From NCBI RefSeq assembly GCF_002807035.1, contig NZ_NIUC01000001.1, forward strand, positions 930,001 to 994,000: 64,000 nucleotides of DNA. Direction: 5' to 3'. The notes under the pieces were generated by a model. That model ran no database searches and was not told where the DNA came from. It saw only the letters and a list, made by a program, of their open reading frames with translations. The stretch comes from Algoriphagus formosus. Its GTDB lineage: Bacteria; Bacteroidota; Bacteroidia; Cytophagales; Cyclobacteriaceae. Made by a program: the position numbers and the translations under genes. Positions 9,012 through 18,440 of the stretch are shown in pieces (the first letter of the stretch is position 1; each line of letters begins with the position of its first letter).

Positions 9012-12000
9012 ATGAAAAACCTCATCACATTATTGATCTGTGGTGTGCTCAGCCAGTCAGCTTTGGGGCAAGGAACCCAGCTGCTTCGACAGCCTACGCT
9101 TAGCCAATCCGAAATTGTATTTGTCTATGCCAATGACCTTTGGAAAGTGTCTCGAGCTGGAGGTCAGGCAACCCGACTAACAAGTAATGAGGGAGAAGAG
9201 TCACTTCCGCATTTCTCTCCAGACGGTACACATATCGCATTTACGGCACAATATGATGGCAATACGGATGTCTACCTGATTCCATCAGAAGGTGGTGAAC
9301 CACAACGACTGACCTGGCATCCAGGTGCAGATAATGTCACAGGATGGACTCCTGATGGACAGCACGTTTTATTTACCTCTGGCAGAGAAGGACATGCGAC
9401 AGAGGAATCTAAATTTTTTAAAATTTCCAAGAATGGAGGAATGCCCGAATCATTGGCCATTCCAAGGGCTGTGAATGGAGAACTTTCCCCTGATGCTTCA
9501 CACATTGCTTATCAGCAAATTTCATTTTGGGATCCAGAATGGAGAAATCATCGCGGTGGACAAGCCAAACCCATTTGGATAGTCGATATGAAAGACTATT
9601 CTCTTCAAATGACTCCGCAATTGGACAATGAGCGGCATACTGATCCTGTTTGGCTTGGAAATAAAGTGTATTACATCTCAGAGCGGGATTTCCTTGCCAA
9701 TCTTTGGTCCTTCGATCCTGCAACGGGTCAGGAAAAACAAGAAACCTTCTTGAAGGATTTTGATATCAAAAGCATTGATGCCGGGCCAGATGCAATCATT
9801 ATCGAGCAAGGAGGGTATCTACACTTATTTGACCCTGGGAATGGCTCTTTGACACAGGTAGAGATTGAGGTTAAGGGCGATTTTCACTGGGCTAGAGAGC
9901 GATGGGTGGATGTTTCTGCCAGTCAACTTCAGAATCCCTACCTCTCTCCTACCGGGCAGCGCGCATTATTTGAATTTCGAGGTGAGATCATTACCGTTCC
10001 AAAAGAAAACGGATCGGGCAGAAATATCACCAATACCTCAAGTTCTGCAGAGCGAGCCCCAGCTTGGTCACCTGATGGCCAAAAGATCGCCTACTTCTCT
10101 GATCAATCCGGAGAATATCAATTAATCATTGCCGATCAAACAGGCAGTACCATTGAGAAAACTATCAAAATTCCAGATCCAAGCTTTTTCTTTGAGCCAG
10201 AATGGGCTCCGGACGGAAGACACCTGGCGTTCACAGATACGGACTACAATATTTGGCTTGTTGAAATTGAAAGTGGAAATGCACGAATAGTCGAAACCGA
10301 CCGATTTGCACATCCTAATCGCTCCATGAATCCAGTTTGGTCTCCTGATGGAAAATGGATAGCCTATTCCAGACTGATGGATAATCAGTTCAAATCTATT
10401 TTTGTCCTCAATGTAGACACCAACGAAAAGATCCAAATCAGCGATCAATTAGCAGACGCCATATCCCCAGTTTGGGATGAAAGTGGAAAGTATCTTTACT
10501 TCTTAGCTTCTACCAATTTTGGGCTAAATACAGGCTGGCTGGATATGAGTAGCTACGATAGGCCTGTGACCAGACATCTGTATTTTGCCATTCTGGATGC
10601 AAATGAAAAATCTCCACTTCTCCCAAAAAGTGACGAAGAAAAAGCCAAAGAAGCCAATGGGGAAAAGAAAGATGAAAATGGAGCCGTCACTGTAAAAATT
10701 GATCCAGAGAATATTGCAAGAAGAATTGTAGCAGTAGATATTCCTGATCGAAATTATACTGGCCTTGCCTCTGGACCTGAAGGAACGGTTTTCTACATGG
10801 AAGCAATTCCCAATCAAGGGACAGTCCTCCGAAAATATGACCTTAAAAAGCAAAAGTCGGAAGAATTTTTACCTCGAGTAAATCAAGTGGTAGTCTCTAA
10901 AGACAGAAAGTCCATGCTCTACCAATCAGGGTCAACTTGGGGAATCATCGAAACTTCCGGATCAAACAAGAAAGTAGGAGATGGAGCGCTTAAAGCAATT
11001 TCCTCCATGAAAGTCAAAGTCAATCCACAGGAAGAGTGGCAGCAGATTTACAGAGAAGGCTGGCGCTATCAGCGAGACTTCCTTTATGTTGACAATGTGC
11101 ATGGCGCACCATGGGACGATATCTATGAATGGTATAAGCCGTGGGTAGACCATGTGCGTCACCGTACGGATATGAATTACATCATCGATATTATTGGTGG
11201 TGAAGTAGCGGTAGGCCATTCCTATACCCGAGGTGGTGATTTTCCTGATATCGACCGTGTACCAATTGGACTTTTAGGAGCTGATTTTGAAATGGTAAAT
11301 GGACATTATCGTATCAGCAAGATTTATAATGGAGAAAGCTGGAATCCAAATCTGACTGCACCATTAGCTCATCCAGGCAATGAAGCGAAAGTCGGGGAAT
11401 ACCTAGTAGGAATAAACGGAAAAGAAATCCAAGCCAATACTAACCTGTATGAATACTTGGAAGGAACTGCCAATCAATACACGACCATTCACCTCAACTC
11501 AAAGCCAGGCTTGGACGGAGCAAGAATGATCGCTACCAAACCCGTAGCCAATGAATCCCAATTACGAATGATGGATTGGGTGGAAGGTAATAGAAGAAAA
11601 GTCGATGAACTATCGGATGGAAAGCTCGCTTACGTCTATCTTCCAAACACCGGTCAGCCAGGATACACCTATTTCAATCGATACTACTTCTCCCAGCAGG
11701 ATAAAAAAGGTGCAGTGATCGATGAAAGAAATAACGGTGGTGGTTCTGCCGCAGATTACATGGTGGACATCATGGCGAGAGAACTTCACGGCTATTTTAA
11801 CTCCCGAGCCAATGATCATAGACCCTTTACCACTCCCATGTCTGGAATATGGGGACCAAAAGTCATGCTGATCAATGAACGAGCAGGTTCGGGAGGAGAT
11901 CTGCTGCCTTACCTTTTCAACAAAATGGAAATAGGCCCTCTCATCGGCACCAAAACTTGGGGAGGCTTAGTAGGCACTTGGGATACGCCTCCTTTCATAG

Positions 12001-12245
12001 ACGGCGGGCGAATGGTCGCACCAAGAGGAGGTTTCTATGACGTAAATGGAGAATGGGCTGTGGAAGGAGTTGGAATTTCCCCGGATATTCCGGTAGAGCA
12101 GATGCCGAAAGACGTGATCAATGGAAGGGATCCTCAATTGGAACGAGCAGTCACTGAGGCATTGAAGCTACTCGAAACTGAAGGGGTAGAACTCAAACCA
12201 GAACCAGCACCTCCTATTCGATATTTCAGACCAAAAGGAAATTAA
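9012..12245 (+). CDS. Exported tricorn-type serine protease (S41)
   Basis: A 1077-residue tricorn protease homologue. The signal peptide runs to about residue 20 (SQSALGQ), so unlike archaeal tricorn it acts outside the cytoplasm. The N-terminal half has two beta-propeller regions with WD40/TolB-like repeats (HFSPDGTHIAF, AWSPDGQKIAY, VWSPDGKWIAY). Then come a tricorn C1 region, a PDZ-like domain (around EYLVGINGKEI) and the C2 catalytic domain. H736 in VGHSYTRGGD and S960 in AGSGGDLL fall at positions matching the catalytic His and Ser of tricorn. A conserved Glu near residue 1018 is likely. ATG 9012 is chosen over an upstream frame extension because it starts the signal peptide. It probably degrades oligopeptides in the periplasm. 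A terminator follows. Confidence 0.93.
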   Translation: MKNLITLLICGVLSQSALGQGTQLLRQPTLSQSEIVFVYANDLWKVSRAGGQATRLTSNEGEESLPHFSPDGTHIAFTAQYDGNTDVYLIPSEGGEPQRLTWHPGADNVTGWTPDGQHVLFTSGREGHATEESKFFKISKNGGMPESLAIPRAVNGELSPDASHIAYQQISFWDPEWRNHRGGQAKPIWIVDMKDYSLQMTPQLDNERHTDPVWLGNKVYYISERDFLANLWSFDPATGQEKQETFLKDFDIKSIDAGPDAIIIEQGGYLHLFDPGNGSLTQVEIEVKGDFHWARERWVDVSASQLQNPYLSPTGQRALFEFRGEIITVPKENGSGRNITNTSSSAERAPAWSPDGQKIAYFSDQSGEYQLIIADQTGSTIEKTIKIPDPSFFFEPEWAPDGRHLAFTDTDYNIWLVEIESGNARIVETDRFAHPNRSMNPVWSPDGKWIAYSRLMDNQFKSIFVLNVDTNEKIQISDQLADAISPVWDESGKYLYFLASTNFGLNTGWLDMSSYDRPVTRHLYFAILDANEKSPLLPKSDEEKAKEANGEKKDENGAVTVKIDPENIARRIVAVDIPDRNYTGLASGPEGTVFYMEAIPNQGTVLRKYDLKKQKSEEFLPRVNQVVVSKDRKSMLYQSGSTWGIIETSGSNKKVGDGALKAISSMKVKVNPQEEWQQIYREGWRYQRDFLYVDNVHGAPWDDIYEWYKPWVDHVRHRTDMNYIIDIIGGEVAVGHSYTRGGDFPDIDRVPIGLLGADFEMVNGHYRISKIYNGESWNPNLTAPLAHPGNEAKVGEYLVGINGKEIQANTNLYEYLEGTANQYTTIHLNSKPGLDGARMIATKPVANESQLRMMDWVEGNRRKVDELSDGKLAYVYLPNTGQPGYTYFNRYYFSQQDKKGAVIDERNNGGGSAADYMVDIMARELHGYFNSRANDHRPFTTPMSGIWGPKVMLINERAGSGGDLLPYLFNKMEIGPLIGTKTWGGLVGTWDTPPFIDGGRMVAPRGGFYDVNGEWAVEGVGISPDIPVEQMPKDVINGRDPQLERAVTEALKLLETEGVELKPEPAPPIRYFRPKGN

Positions 12246-12286
12246 TTGCTAGCAAACGCCTAATTTAATTACTCCTTACACCATCA

Positions 12287-12340
12287 ATACCCAGCAGCTG
12301 ATTCTGAGTTATGGAATCAGTTCTGGGTATTTCTTTTTTT
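12287..12340 (+). terminator. Intrinsic terminator after tricorn protease gene
   Basis: Arms ATACCCAGCAGCTGATTC and GAATCAGTTCTGGGTAT pair around the loop TGAGTTATG, with one mismatch and one bulge, and are followed by TTCTTTTTTT. Confidence 0.88.
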
Positions 12341-12518
12341 GAAAGTTTGAAAAAAATTGGAGTTTTTTTGGTGAAAAATATTCTTTGAAAGATCCTAAAT
12401 AACAAGATATTCAGAGGAAAAAATGCTCAGATTTATTTTCCTGAACAAATAAAACCTTTATGTTTTAGGATCGGAATTAAGTTTTTCGAATCTTTAAATA
12501 AATTAAACTTTTATAATC

Positions 12519-13016
12519 ATGATAGATCAATTATTAAAAATGGCCGATGGCCCTTTGAAAGAATTTCTAGCAAATTCAAATGTGGATGCAGGTCCCGGAG
12601 ATGCTTCCGCAATCGAGGAAGTTCTTGGTTCTCTTTTGCAAAAGAAGGCCCAATCTGGAGATCTCTCCGCTGTGAAAGAAATGTTTTCAGGTGCTGACAC
12701 CCCAGCAGATAGTCCTGCAATTCAAGGGCTCTCAGGAGATTTTGCTTCCGGACTTATGGAAAAGTTGGGGCTAAATAGCCAGCAGGCAATGAGCCTTGCA
12801 ACAGCAGCCCTTCCCATGCTGATGAACTTTTTCAATCAGCGCGTCAATGACGCTCCCCAAGACAATAATGACATCATGAATTCTGTAGCCAAAGCCTTAC
12901 AAGGTGGTCCGGGTGCCGGAGGAGCTGATATCCTAGGTTCACTATTAGGTGGTGGAGGAAAAGGAGGTATGGACCTCGGTGGGCTTATGAATATGGGTAA
13001 AGGTCTTTTTAAATAA
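12519..13016 (+). CDS. DUF937-like glycine-rich protein
   Basis: A 165-residue protein lacking a signal peptide. Its middle part (GLMEKLGLNSQQAMSLATAA, residues ~83-115) resembles the DUF937/YidB type of small helical proteins. The C-terminus is low-complexity and rich in Gly, Met and Leu (LGSLLGGGGKGGMDLGG). Its function is unknown. It sits 25 bp upstream of a small secreted protein gene, and the pair is bracketed by terminators at 12287-12340 and 13453-13476, so the two probably form a dedicated two-gene operon. Confidence 0.7.
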   Translation: MIDQLLKMADGPLKEFLANSNVDAGPGDASAIEEVLGSLLQKKAQSGDLSAVKEMFSGADTPADSPAIQGLSGDFASGLMEKLGLNSQQAMSLATAALPMLMNFFNQRVNDAPQDNNDIMNSVAKALQGGPGAGGADILGSLLGGGGKGGMDLGGLMNMGKGLFK

Positions 13017-13041
13017 TTTCATCAACATAAACTCCGAACAA

Positions 13042-13431
13042 ATGAAAAAACTAACGATGATGGCGTTCATTGGAATTTTTATATTCCTTGCCTCCAATGC
13101 TCAAGCGCAGGGTCTTAAAATCCCAAAAATGGATTTAAGCTCTCAAGTTTTAGGAATTCTGGATAATACCAAAGGCCTTGGCTTAAATGCTGATCAAGAA
13201 TCAAAACTCAAAAAAGACAATAAGAGCTTTGTGGATGAATTGATGAAAATAAGTGGAAGCAATGCATCCGATGAGGATAAAAAGGCAAGTTTCCTTGGTT
13301 TGAAAAATAAAAGAACCAAGTTCTTGACAGACCTCATGGGGAGTGATTTATTTAGAAAATATTCGGGTCAAATACTGAAAGGAATTAACCCACTCAAATC
13401 GAAACTGGGGCTAGCTGCCCTAGCCTTCTAG
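13042..13431 (+). CDS. Small secreted protein of unknown function
   Basis: A 129-residue protein with a clear signal peptide (residues 1-22, ending SNAQAQ). The mature part is helical and Lys/Asp-rich and has no motif I recognise. It is co-directional with the DUF937-like gene 25 bp upstream and is followed immediately by a strong terminator. The Leu/Gly/Lys pattern loosely echoes its neighbour (GLGLNADQESKLKK compared with KLGLNSQQAM), which may reflect a related helical repeat or chance. Confidence 0.75.
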   Translation: MKKLTMMAFIGIFIFLASNAQAQGLKIPKMDLSSQVLGILDNTKGLGLNADQESKLKKDNKSFVDELMKISGSNASDEDKKASFLGLKNKRTKFLTDLMGSDLFRKYSGQILKGINPLKSKLGLAALAF

Positions 13432-13452
13432 CGCTAATTGCTTAACTTCACA

Positions 13453-13476
13453 GCCTCGGTCATCCGAGGCTTTTTT
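13453..13476 (+). terminator. Intrinsic terminator
   Basis: A perfect 7-bp GC-rich stem (GCCTCGG / CCGAGGC) with a TCAT loop and six Ts. It ends only 7 bp before the GH30 start codon, so that gene must be transcribed from a promoter overlapping the hairpin or by read-through. Confidence 0.92.
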
Positions 13477-13483
13477 ATTACAT

Positions 13484-14869
13484 ATGAAAAATCTCTTTCC
13501 CTTTCTGTTTGGATGTATTCTCCTAGTCTCTTGCCAGGTTCAGGATCCAAAAGTCAACTTTTGGTTGACAGATCCGAAGTCTGGACTTCTTTTCGAGAAA
13601 AACCCCGAAACGCTTAAACTTGGACAAGAATCTCAAACCATTACTATTGACATCGAGTCCCGCTTCCAGTCTATGGATGGCTTTGGATTCACCTTGAGTC
13701 AAGGCTCTGCTCAGCACATCCTTCAGATGAGCGATTCGGCACGCAATTCACTCCTTCTTGAGCTTTTTGGGAATGAGGAAAACAGCATCCGAATCAATTA
13801 TCTCAGACTTTCTGTAGCTGCCTCTGACTTGAATGAATTCCCCTTTTCTTACAATGATCTGGAAGATTCAATGGCAGTAGATCCCGAACTAGAAAATTTT
13901 AGCCTTAGCTACGATACCCTGGATGTGATTCCTGTTTTGAAAATGATTTTGGCTATCAACCCCAAAATCAAATTAATGGCCTCTCCTTGGTCTCCACCAA
14001 AGTGGATGAAAGACAATAAGGACTCACGAGGAGGATCCCTTTTGGAAGAATTCGAGCCTGCCTATGCACAATACCTGGTCAAGTATATCCAGGCGATGAA
14101 AGCTGAAGGCATCAACATAGACGCCCTGACCATTCAAAACGAGCCCTTACATCCTGGAAATAACCCTTCACTTCTAATGCTTCCGGAGCAGCAAGCCCGC
14201 TTCATCGGGAAGTACTTGGGGCCGGCTTTCTTGGAATCAGGTATCGAAACCAAAATTGTGGTTTATGATCACAATGCGGATCGACCCGACTACCCGATTT
14301 CAGTCATGAGTGACAGTTTAGCTAATCCATTTATTGACGGTTCGGCATTTCATCTGTATGGAGGAGAAATTGAAGCACTTTCAGAAGTACATCGAGCCTT
14401 TCCCAACAAAAACATCTACTTCACAGAGCAATGGGTAGGTGCTCCCGGTAATTTGGAAGGAGATATTCCATGGCATGTGAAAAATCTACTGATCGGAGCG
14501 CCTAGGAATTGGGCAAAAACGGTTTTGGAATGGAATCTAAGCTCCAATCCTAGCCTGACACCTCATACTGACCGAGGAGGCTGTGACCGTTGCTTGGGCG
14601 CAGTGACAATAGATGGAGATCAAGTTACGCGAAATCCAGCCTATTATGTCATCGCTCATGCCAGCAAATTTGTAGATGACGGTTCGGTCAGAATCGAATC
14701 CAATTCAATCGAAGGCTTGCCTAATGTAGCCTATCAAACACCGTCAGGAAAAAAGGTCCTAATTGTGCTAAATGACAGTTCGGCTCCTGTAGCTTTCCAA
14801 GTAAAGGAAGGCAAGACTCAATTCAGCACCAATCTAAATCCTGGAGCAACTGGAACCTGGGTTTGGTAA
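13484..14869 (+). CDS. GH30 family glycoside hydrolase lipoprotein
   Basis: A 461-residue GH30 enzyme, a family that includes glucosylceramidase, beta-1,6-glucanase and related activities. The signal peptide ends in the lipobox LLVSC (Cys17), so it is surface or periplasm anchored. Family features are QSMDGFGFTLSQGSA near the N-terminus, MASPWSPPKWMK, the acid/base E220 in IQNEP, and the nucleophile E315 in YFTEQW. A small beta-sandwich closes the protein. The start codon lies directly after a terminator. The exact substrate is not determined; beta-1,6-glucan or beta-glucosides are plausible from the family. It converges on the M14 carboxypeptidase gene with a 31-bp gap lacking a clear hairpin. 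Confidence 0.9.
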   Translation: MKNLFPFLFGCILLVSCQVQDPKVNFWLTDPKSGLLFEKNPETLKLGQESQTITIDIESRFQSMDGFGFTLSQGSAQHILQMSDSARNSLLLELFGNEENSIRINYLRLSVAASDLNEFPFSYNDLEDSMAVDPELENFSLSYDTLDVIPVLKMILAINPKIKLMASPWSPPKWMKDNKDSRGGSLLEEFEPAYAQYLVKYIQAMKAEGINIDALTIQNEPLHPGNNPSLLMLPEQQARFIGKYLGPAFLESGIETKIVVYDHNADRPDYPISVMSDSLANPFIDGSAFHLYGGEIEALSEVHRAFPNKNIYFTEQWVGAPGNLEGDIPWHVKNLLIGAPRNWAKTVLEWNLSSNPSLTPHTDRGGCDRCLGAVTIDGDQVTRNPAYYVIAHASKFVDDGSVRIESNSIEGLPNVAYQTPSGKKVLIVLNDSSAPVAFQVKEGKTQFSTNLNPGATGTWVW

Positions 14870-14900
14870 GTGAACATTTTTCAAAATTACCTCGTAACTT

Positions 14901-16151
14901 TTACTTCCTATTCAAAATTCGCATCAGTTCTCTGGCCGTGGTTTCTCCCTTTTGACGAATCAGTCTTCGAGGTGTATTATCTCCCACCTCAAAGGTCATC
15001 GCCTCTGCACCGTGCACAAAGAAGAAGTATGAACTAGAAGTGACTCCTCGCTCCATACCTTCCGATGGTCGAATATTGGGGTCATAACCCGGGATTTTTC
15101 GAGATGATCGCTTTATTAATTTGGGAATGAGACCAGGATGATTCCCATCCAAATCCTCATTGATTGTGTAAAAAATATCTTCCCAAGTAGCATGAAAATC
15201 TGCAGCAAACACGAATTCACCCCCTGTTTCGCGCACTTTGGACTCCATAAATTCGGCCAAGGCTTTTGGCTCAGGCTGATTGAAATTGATCCAATCTCGA
15301 TTAGTATCTACCCCTCCTACATTATGCCGCCAATGACCTCTGGCCACTCCATCAGGGTTCATCAGAGGCATGACATACAGGTTATATTTACTTCGGAATT
15401 TTTTAGCCTGAGGACTATCCTCACAAAGTGTCTCGACAAAGCTTTTTAATGCAAGGAAACCAGGGATTTCCGGTGGATGCTGTAAGGAAATAGCCATCAG
15501 CATTTTTTGATCATCAGCCTCCCCTATTTTCAAAACCTCCAGAGGTCTTCCTTCTTTACTTTGGCCAATTTCAATTTTTTCAACAAAATCATTCTCAAGG
15601 ATTTTCCCTTTCCACCTCTCCACATAGGCAGTCCCTGCAAAATCCTGTGCCGCTATCCAAAGCGTATCTGGACCTACCCAAACCTTCGCTTCAGCAAATT
15701 CAATCTGCCTTCGTCCATCCTCCAATGTTTTATAGTGTGGGTGAAAAGCCGCAGAATCTAACTTCTTATAATAAAGCCCTCGCTTATTGATTTTGGGGTA
15801 ATAGCGGTGAAAGCCATTTTGAGGATATGTCAGCCGAATCCATAGTTGCTTTTCCTCTTCTGACCACATTTTGAATGCATACCATGGACTCGGGTTGATG
15901 GGTTGATTCTCTGGCAAAATCATCACCTCGATCAGAGTGTCGTTGACCCTCTTGGCATCATTCAGTCTTCCACCTTCCATTTTATTAGAAATAAAAAAAC
16001 CGTCACCCAAATCAAAATCCCTATAGACTTGGGTTTCGATCGGTTTATCCTCGGTGGGAACCACATTGATAGGGCCTTGACCTGACCACTGCTGTGTAGG
16101 TTTGCAGGCCATGAAAAAGATAAAAAATACAATGGGGGCTAAATACTTCAT
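14901..16151 (-). CDS. M14 zinc carboxypeptidase lipoprotein
   Basis: A 416-residue lipoprotein (lipobox FFMAC, Cys16) with an N-terminal beta domain followed by an M14 peptidase domain from about residue 175. The first zinc ligands are in LQHPPE (HxxE), the substrate-binding Asn-Arg are in VDTNRDW, the third ligand is the His of FHATWED, and the catalytic Glu is in MTFEVGD. This layout matches bacterial cytosolic-carboxypeptidase-like M14 members. It is an extracytoplasmic peptidase of unknown peptide preference. It is read on the minus strand, as are the Gfo/Idh and DUF1080 genes upstream, with a 39-bp gap to the former. Confidence 0.88.
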   Translation of the reverse strand: MKYLAPIVFFIFFMACKPTQQWSGQGPINVVPTEDKPIETQVYRDFDLGDGFFISNKMEGGRLNDAKRVNDTLIEVMILPENQPINPSPWYAFKMWSEEEKQLWIRLTYPQNGFHRYYPKINKRGLYYKKLDSAAFHPHYKTLEDGRRQIEFAEAKVWVGPDTLWIAAQDFAGTAYVERWKGKILENDFVEKIEIGQSKEGRPLEVLKIGEADDQKMLMAISLQHPPEIPGFLALKSFVETLCEDSPQAKKFRSKYNLYVMPLMNPDGVARGHWRHNVGGVDTNRDWINFNQPEPKALAEFMESKVRETGGEFVFAADFHATWEDIFYTINEDLDGNHPGLIPKLIKRSSRKIPGYDPNIRPSEGMERGVTSSSYFFFVHGAEAMTFEVGDNTPRRLIRQKGETTARELMRILNRK

Positions 16152-16190
16152 TCTTGAATTTACAAAAAAAGATTTAGCCCCATGCTAGTA

Positions 16191-17531
16191 TCAGACTTTA
16201 GGAACCTGCCAGCCGTTATGATAATGAGCTTTCATTAAGTCATTTGCCTCGCTATCACTAAACTGATTTTTACCTGCGTCCCAATAAACTTTCTTGCCTG
16301 TTTTGTAGGCTATATTTCCCATCTGAGCATTAATAGCCGCTACCGAACCAGTCTGAATGGCACATTTCAACATGCCCGGGTCATTTGCCATCACAGAATC
16401 AACAAAATTGACTGCATGCAAATCCAGTGCACTACCTTCAGGTCTTGTATGGGGAACCTCTTCCACTTTTGGCTTTCGCTCACCATCCACATTTTCTGTT
16501 TCCGGGATTACTTTCCAGCCTCCACGATTGACCACAAGGGTGGCATTATTTCCGATAAATGCGATTCCTTCAGTCGTGCCATAATTTCCTCCGTCGATGC
16601 CGGTCGCATGCTCCCAAAGCATGTTGAATCCATCGTATTCATAGACAGTTTGAAGTGTATCTGGGGTCTCAGAAGCATCGTCAGGATAGGCAAATTTCCC
16701 TCCTGAAGCCATGACTGATTTAGGAGCGCTTACTCCCATCGCATAAAGTGCAATATCAATCTCATGAACTCCCCAGTCTGTCATCAAGCCACCCGCATAA
16801 TCCCAAAACCAACGGAAGTTGAAATGAAAACGATTGGGGTTGAACTCTCTTTTCGGTGCAGGACCCAACCACATATCGTAATCTACCCCTGCAGGTGCCG
16901 GACCATTGGGGAGCACAGGCACGGGCTTCATCCAACCTTGATATGCCCAACATTTGACTAGTCGAATCTGTCCCAACTTCCCGGATTTGACATAATTGAT
17001 AGCTTGGTCATATTGACTTCCGGATCGCTGCCATTGCCCCACTTGGACGACTTTTCCATATCGCTCTTGGGCCTTCACCATGATTTGACATTCCTCGATC
17101 GTATTGGCTATGGGTTTCTCTACATACACGTGCTTGCCTGCAGATACCGCATCGACCATGTTTAGGCAATGCCAATGGTCAGGCGTACCGATGATCACCA
17201 CATCAATATCCGGATCTTCCAGCATCTTCCGGTAGTCTTTATACTGCTTTGGACGAGTACCTCGCTGCTTAAAAACATCCTCAGTTCGTTGGTCCAAAAC
17301 AGATTGATCTACATCTGCTAAAGCAACACAGTTGACGTTAGCCATTTTGAGATGTGCGTTCATATTGGACCAGCCCATACCTTTGCAGCCGATGACTCCA
17401 TAATTGAGTTGATCTGAAGGCTTGATTTTGCGGGTAAAAGCACCAAAATCTGCCGCAGTTAATACTGATGGCATGCTGAGTCCAGCTCCTAAGAGCATGG
17501 TATTTTGTAGAAATTTTCTTCGAGAGGACAT
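16191..17531 (-). CDS. Tat-exported Gfo/Idh/MocA oxidoreductase
   Basis: A 446-residue NAD-dependent oxidoreductase of the Gfo/Idh/MocA type. The N-terminus SRRKFLQN followed by a hydrophobic stretch (residues 4-30) is a twin-arginine signal, fitting export of an enzyme with bound cofactor. The Rossmann motif is GVIGCKGMG, and the sugar-binding EKP motif is in YVEKPIA. ATG 17531 is used; a TTG at 17540 adds only three residues. The upstream gene on the same strand is DUF1080 (89 bp away). In Bacteroidota such pairs act on C3-oxidised glycosides, the oxidoreductase making or reducing the 3-keto sugar. The direct substrate here is not known. Confidence 0.88.
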   Translation of the reverse strand: MSSRRKFLQNTMLLGAGLSMPSVLTAADFGAFTRKIKPSDQLNYGVIGCKGMGWSNMNAHLKMANVNCVALADVDQSVLDQRTEDVFKQRGTRPKQYKDYRKMLEDPDIDVVIIGTPDHWHCLNMVDAVSAGKHVYVEKPIANTIEECQIMVKAQERYGKVVQVGQWQRSGSQYDQAINYVKSGKLGQIRLVKCWAYQGWMKPVPVLPNGPAPAGVDYDMWLGPAPKREFNPNRFHFNFRWFWDYAGGLMTDWGVHEIDIALYAMGVSAPKSVMASGGKFAYPDDASETPDTLQTVYEYDGFNMLWEHATGIDGGNYGTTEGIAFIGNNATLVVNRGGWKVIPETENVDGERKPKVEEVPHTRPEGSALDLHAVNFVDSVMANDPGMLKCAIQTGSVAAINAQMGNIAYKTGKKVYWDAGKNQFSDSEANDLMKAHYHNGWQVPKV

Positions 17532-17620
17532 TTTTGTCAAGGGTTTATGTAAAAGGTTCTAATCTGGTTTTCAGTAGCTAGCATAGATATTCTAGATACT
17601 TGATACTAAGTACTTTCTAC

Positions 17621-18388
17621 TTAAAGTGGTCTTACCCAAATATTTCTAAATCTCACCGGATTGCTATGATCCTGAAGCTTAATTGGAAGAGCCTCTGCGT
17701 GAGCTTTGTAATTAGGGATGCCGATGTACTCAGTAGGTCCGCGAAGGATGACATGATTTTGAACCAAAACACCATTGATCAAAACAGTCACAGTAGCAGG
17801 AGATGTAAGCACTCCATTTTTATCAAAACGAGGAGCTTTGAAAATGATATCGTAATAATTCCATTCTCCCGGAGCACGAAGTGGATTGACTAGTGGCGGA
17901 AACTGCTTGTAGATACTTCCAGCCTGACCATTGGTGTAGGTCTTGCTTTCGTAGCTATCCAAAATCTGCACCTCATACAGTCCCATCAGGAAAAAACCGG
18001 AGTTTCCGCGACCTTGTCCCTCTCCTTTGATCTCTGTAGGAGCTGACCATTCGATGTGATATTGTGCATCTCCAAAGGCCATTTTTGACTGGATATCCCC
18101 TTTACCTGGAGTCACAACTAGTTCACCATTTTCTATAATCCACTCAGCGGGACTAGACCCATCTCGGGCAGAAACAAAACTATTCAAGCTACTTCCATCG
18201 AAAAGTACGATGGCATCCGATGGAGGAAGGTTGTTTTCAGCTCCGGGAGTAATTTTTGGAGGGACAGGTGTATAGAACTCAGTAGCTTGAGGAGGCATAG
18301 GCGGTGGAGTTTTCTCTTGACCATACAAGGACAAACTTAAACCTGCCGAAAGGAAAAGGAATAAAAGTGATTTAAATCGAATGTTCAT
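17621..18388 (-). CDS. DUF1080 (3-keto-disaccharide hydrolase-like) exported protein
   Basis: A 255-residue exported protein with a DUF1080/3-keto-glycoside hydrolase domain, a concanavalin-like fold that cleaves glycosides already oxidised at C3. It has a signal peptide (residues 1-24), a Pro-rich spacer (TPPPMPPQA), then the typical AIVLFDGSSLNSF opening, the GNSGFFLMG strand, YEVQILDSY, and the C-terminal FRNIWVRPL ending. I use ATG 18388; an earlier in-frame start would place a non-hydrophobic extension before the signal. It is probably the first gene of an operon with the Gfo/Idh gene. The promoter region carries a long inverted repeat (18441-18484). Confidence 0.88.
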   Translation of the reverse strand: MNIRFKSLLFLFLSAGLSLSLYGQEKTPPPMPPQATEFYTPVPPKITPGAENNLPPSDAIVLFDGSSLNSFVSARDGSSPAEWIIENGELVVTPGKGDIQSKMAFGDAQYHIEWSAPTEIKGEGQGRGNSGFFLMGLYEVQILDSYESKTYTNGQAGSIYKQFPPLVNPLRAPGEWNYYDIIFKAPRFDKNGVLTSPATVTVLINGVLVQNHVILRGPTEYIGIPNYKAHAEALPIKLQDHSNPVRFRNIWVRPL

Positions 18389-18440
18389 ACCGTAGATTAT
18401 TTTAAGGTTTATAATTTCACAGGATAAATTAAGTCCAAAT

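Noticed and set aside
13484-16151. A polysaccharide-utilisation locus around GH30
   Set aside because: No SusC/SusD pair, no hybrid two-component system or other glycosidase is adjacent; the neighbours are peptidase and keto-glycoside genes on the other strand.
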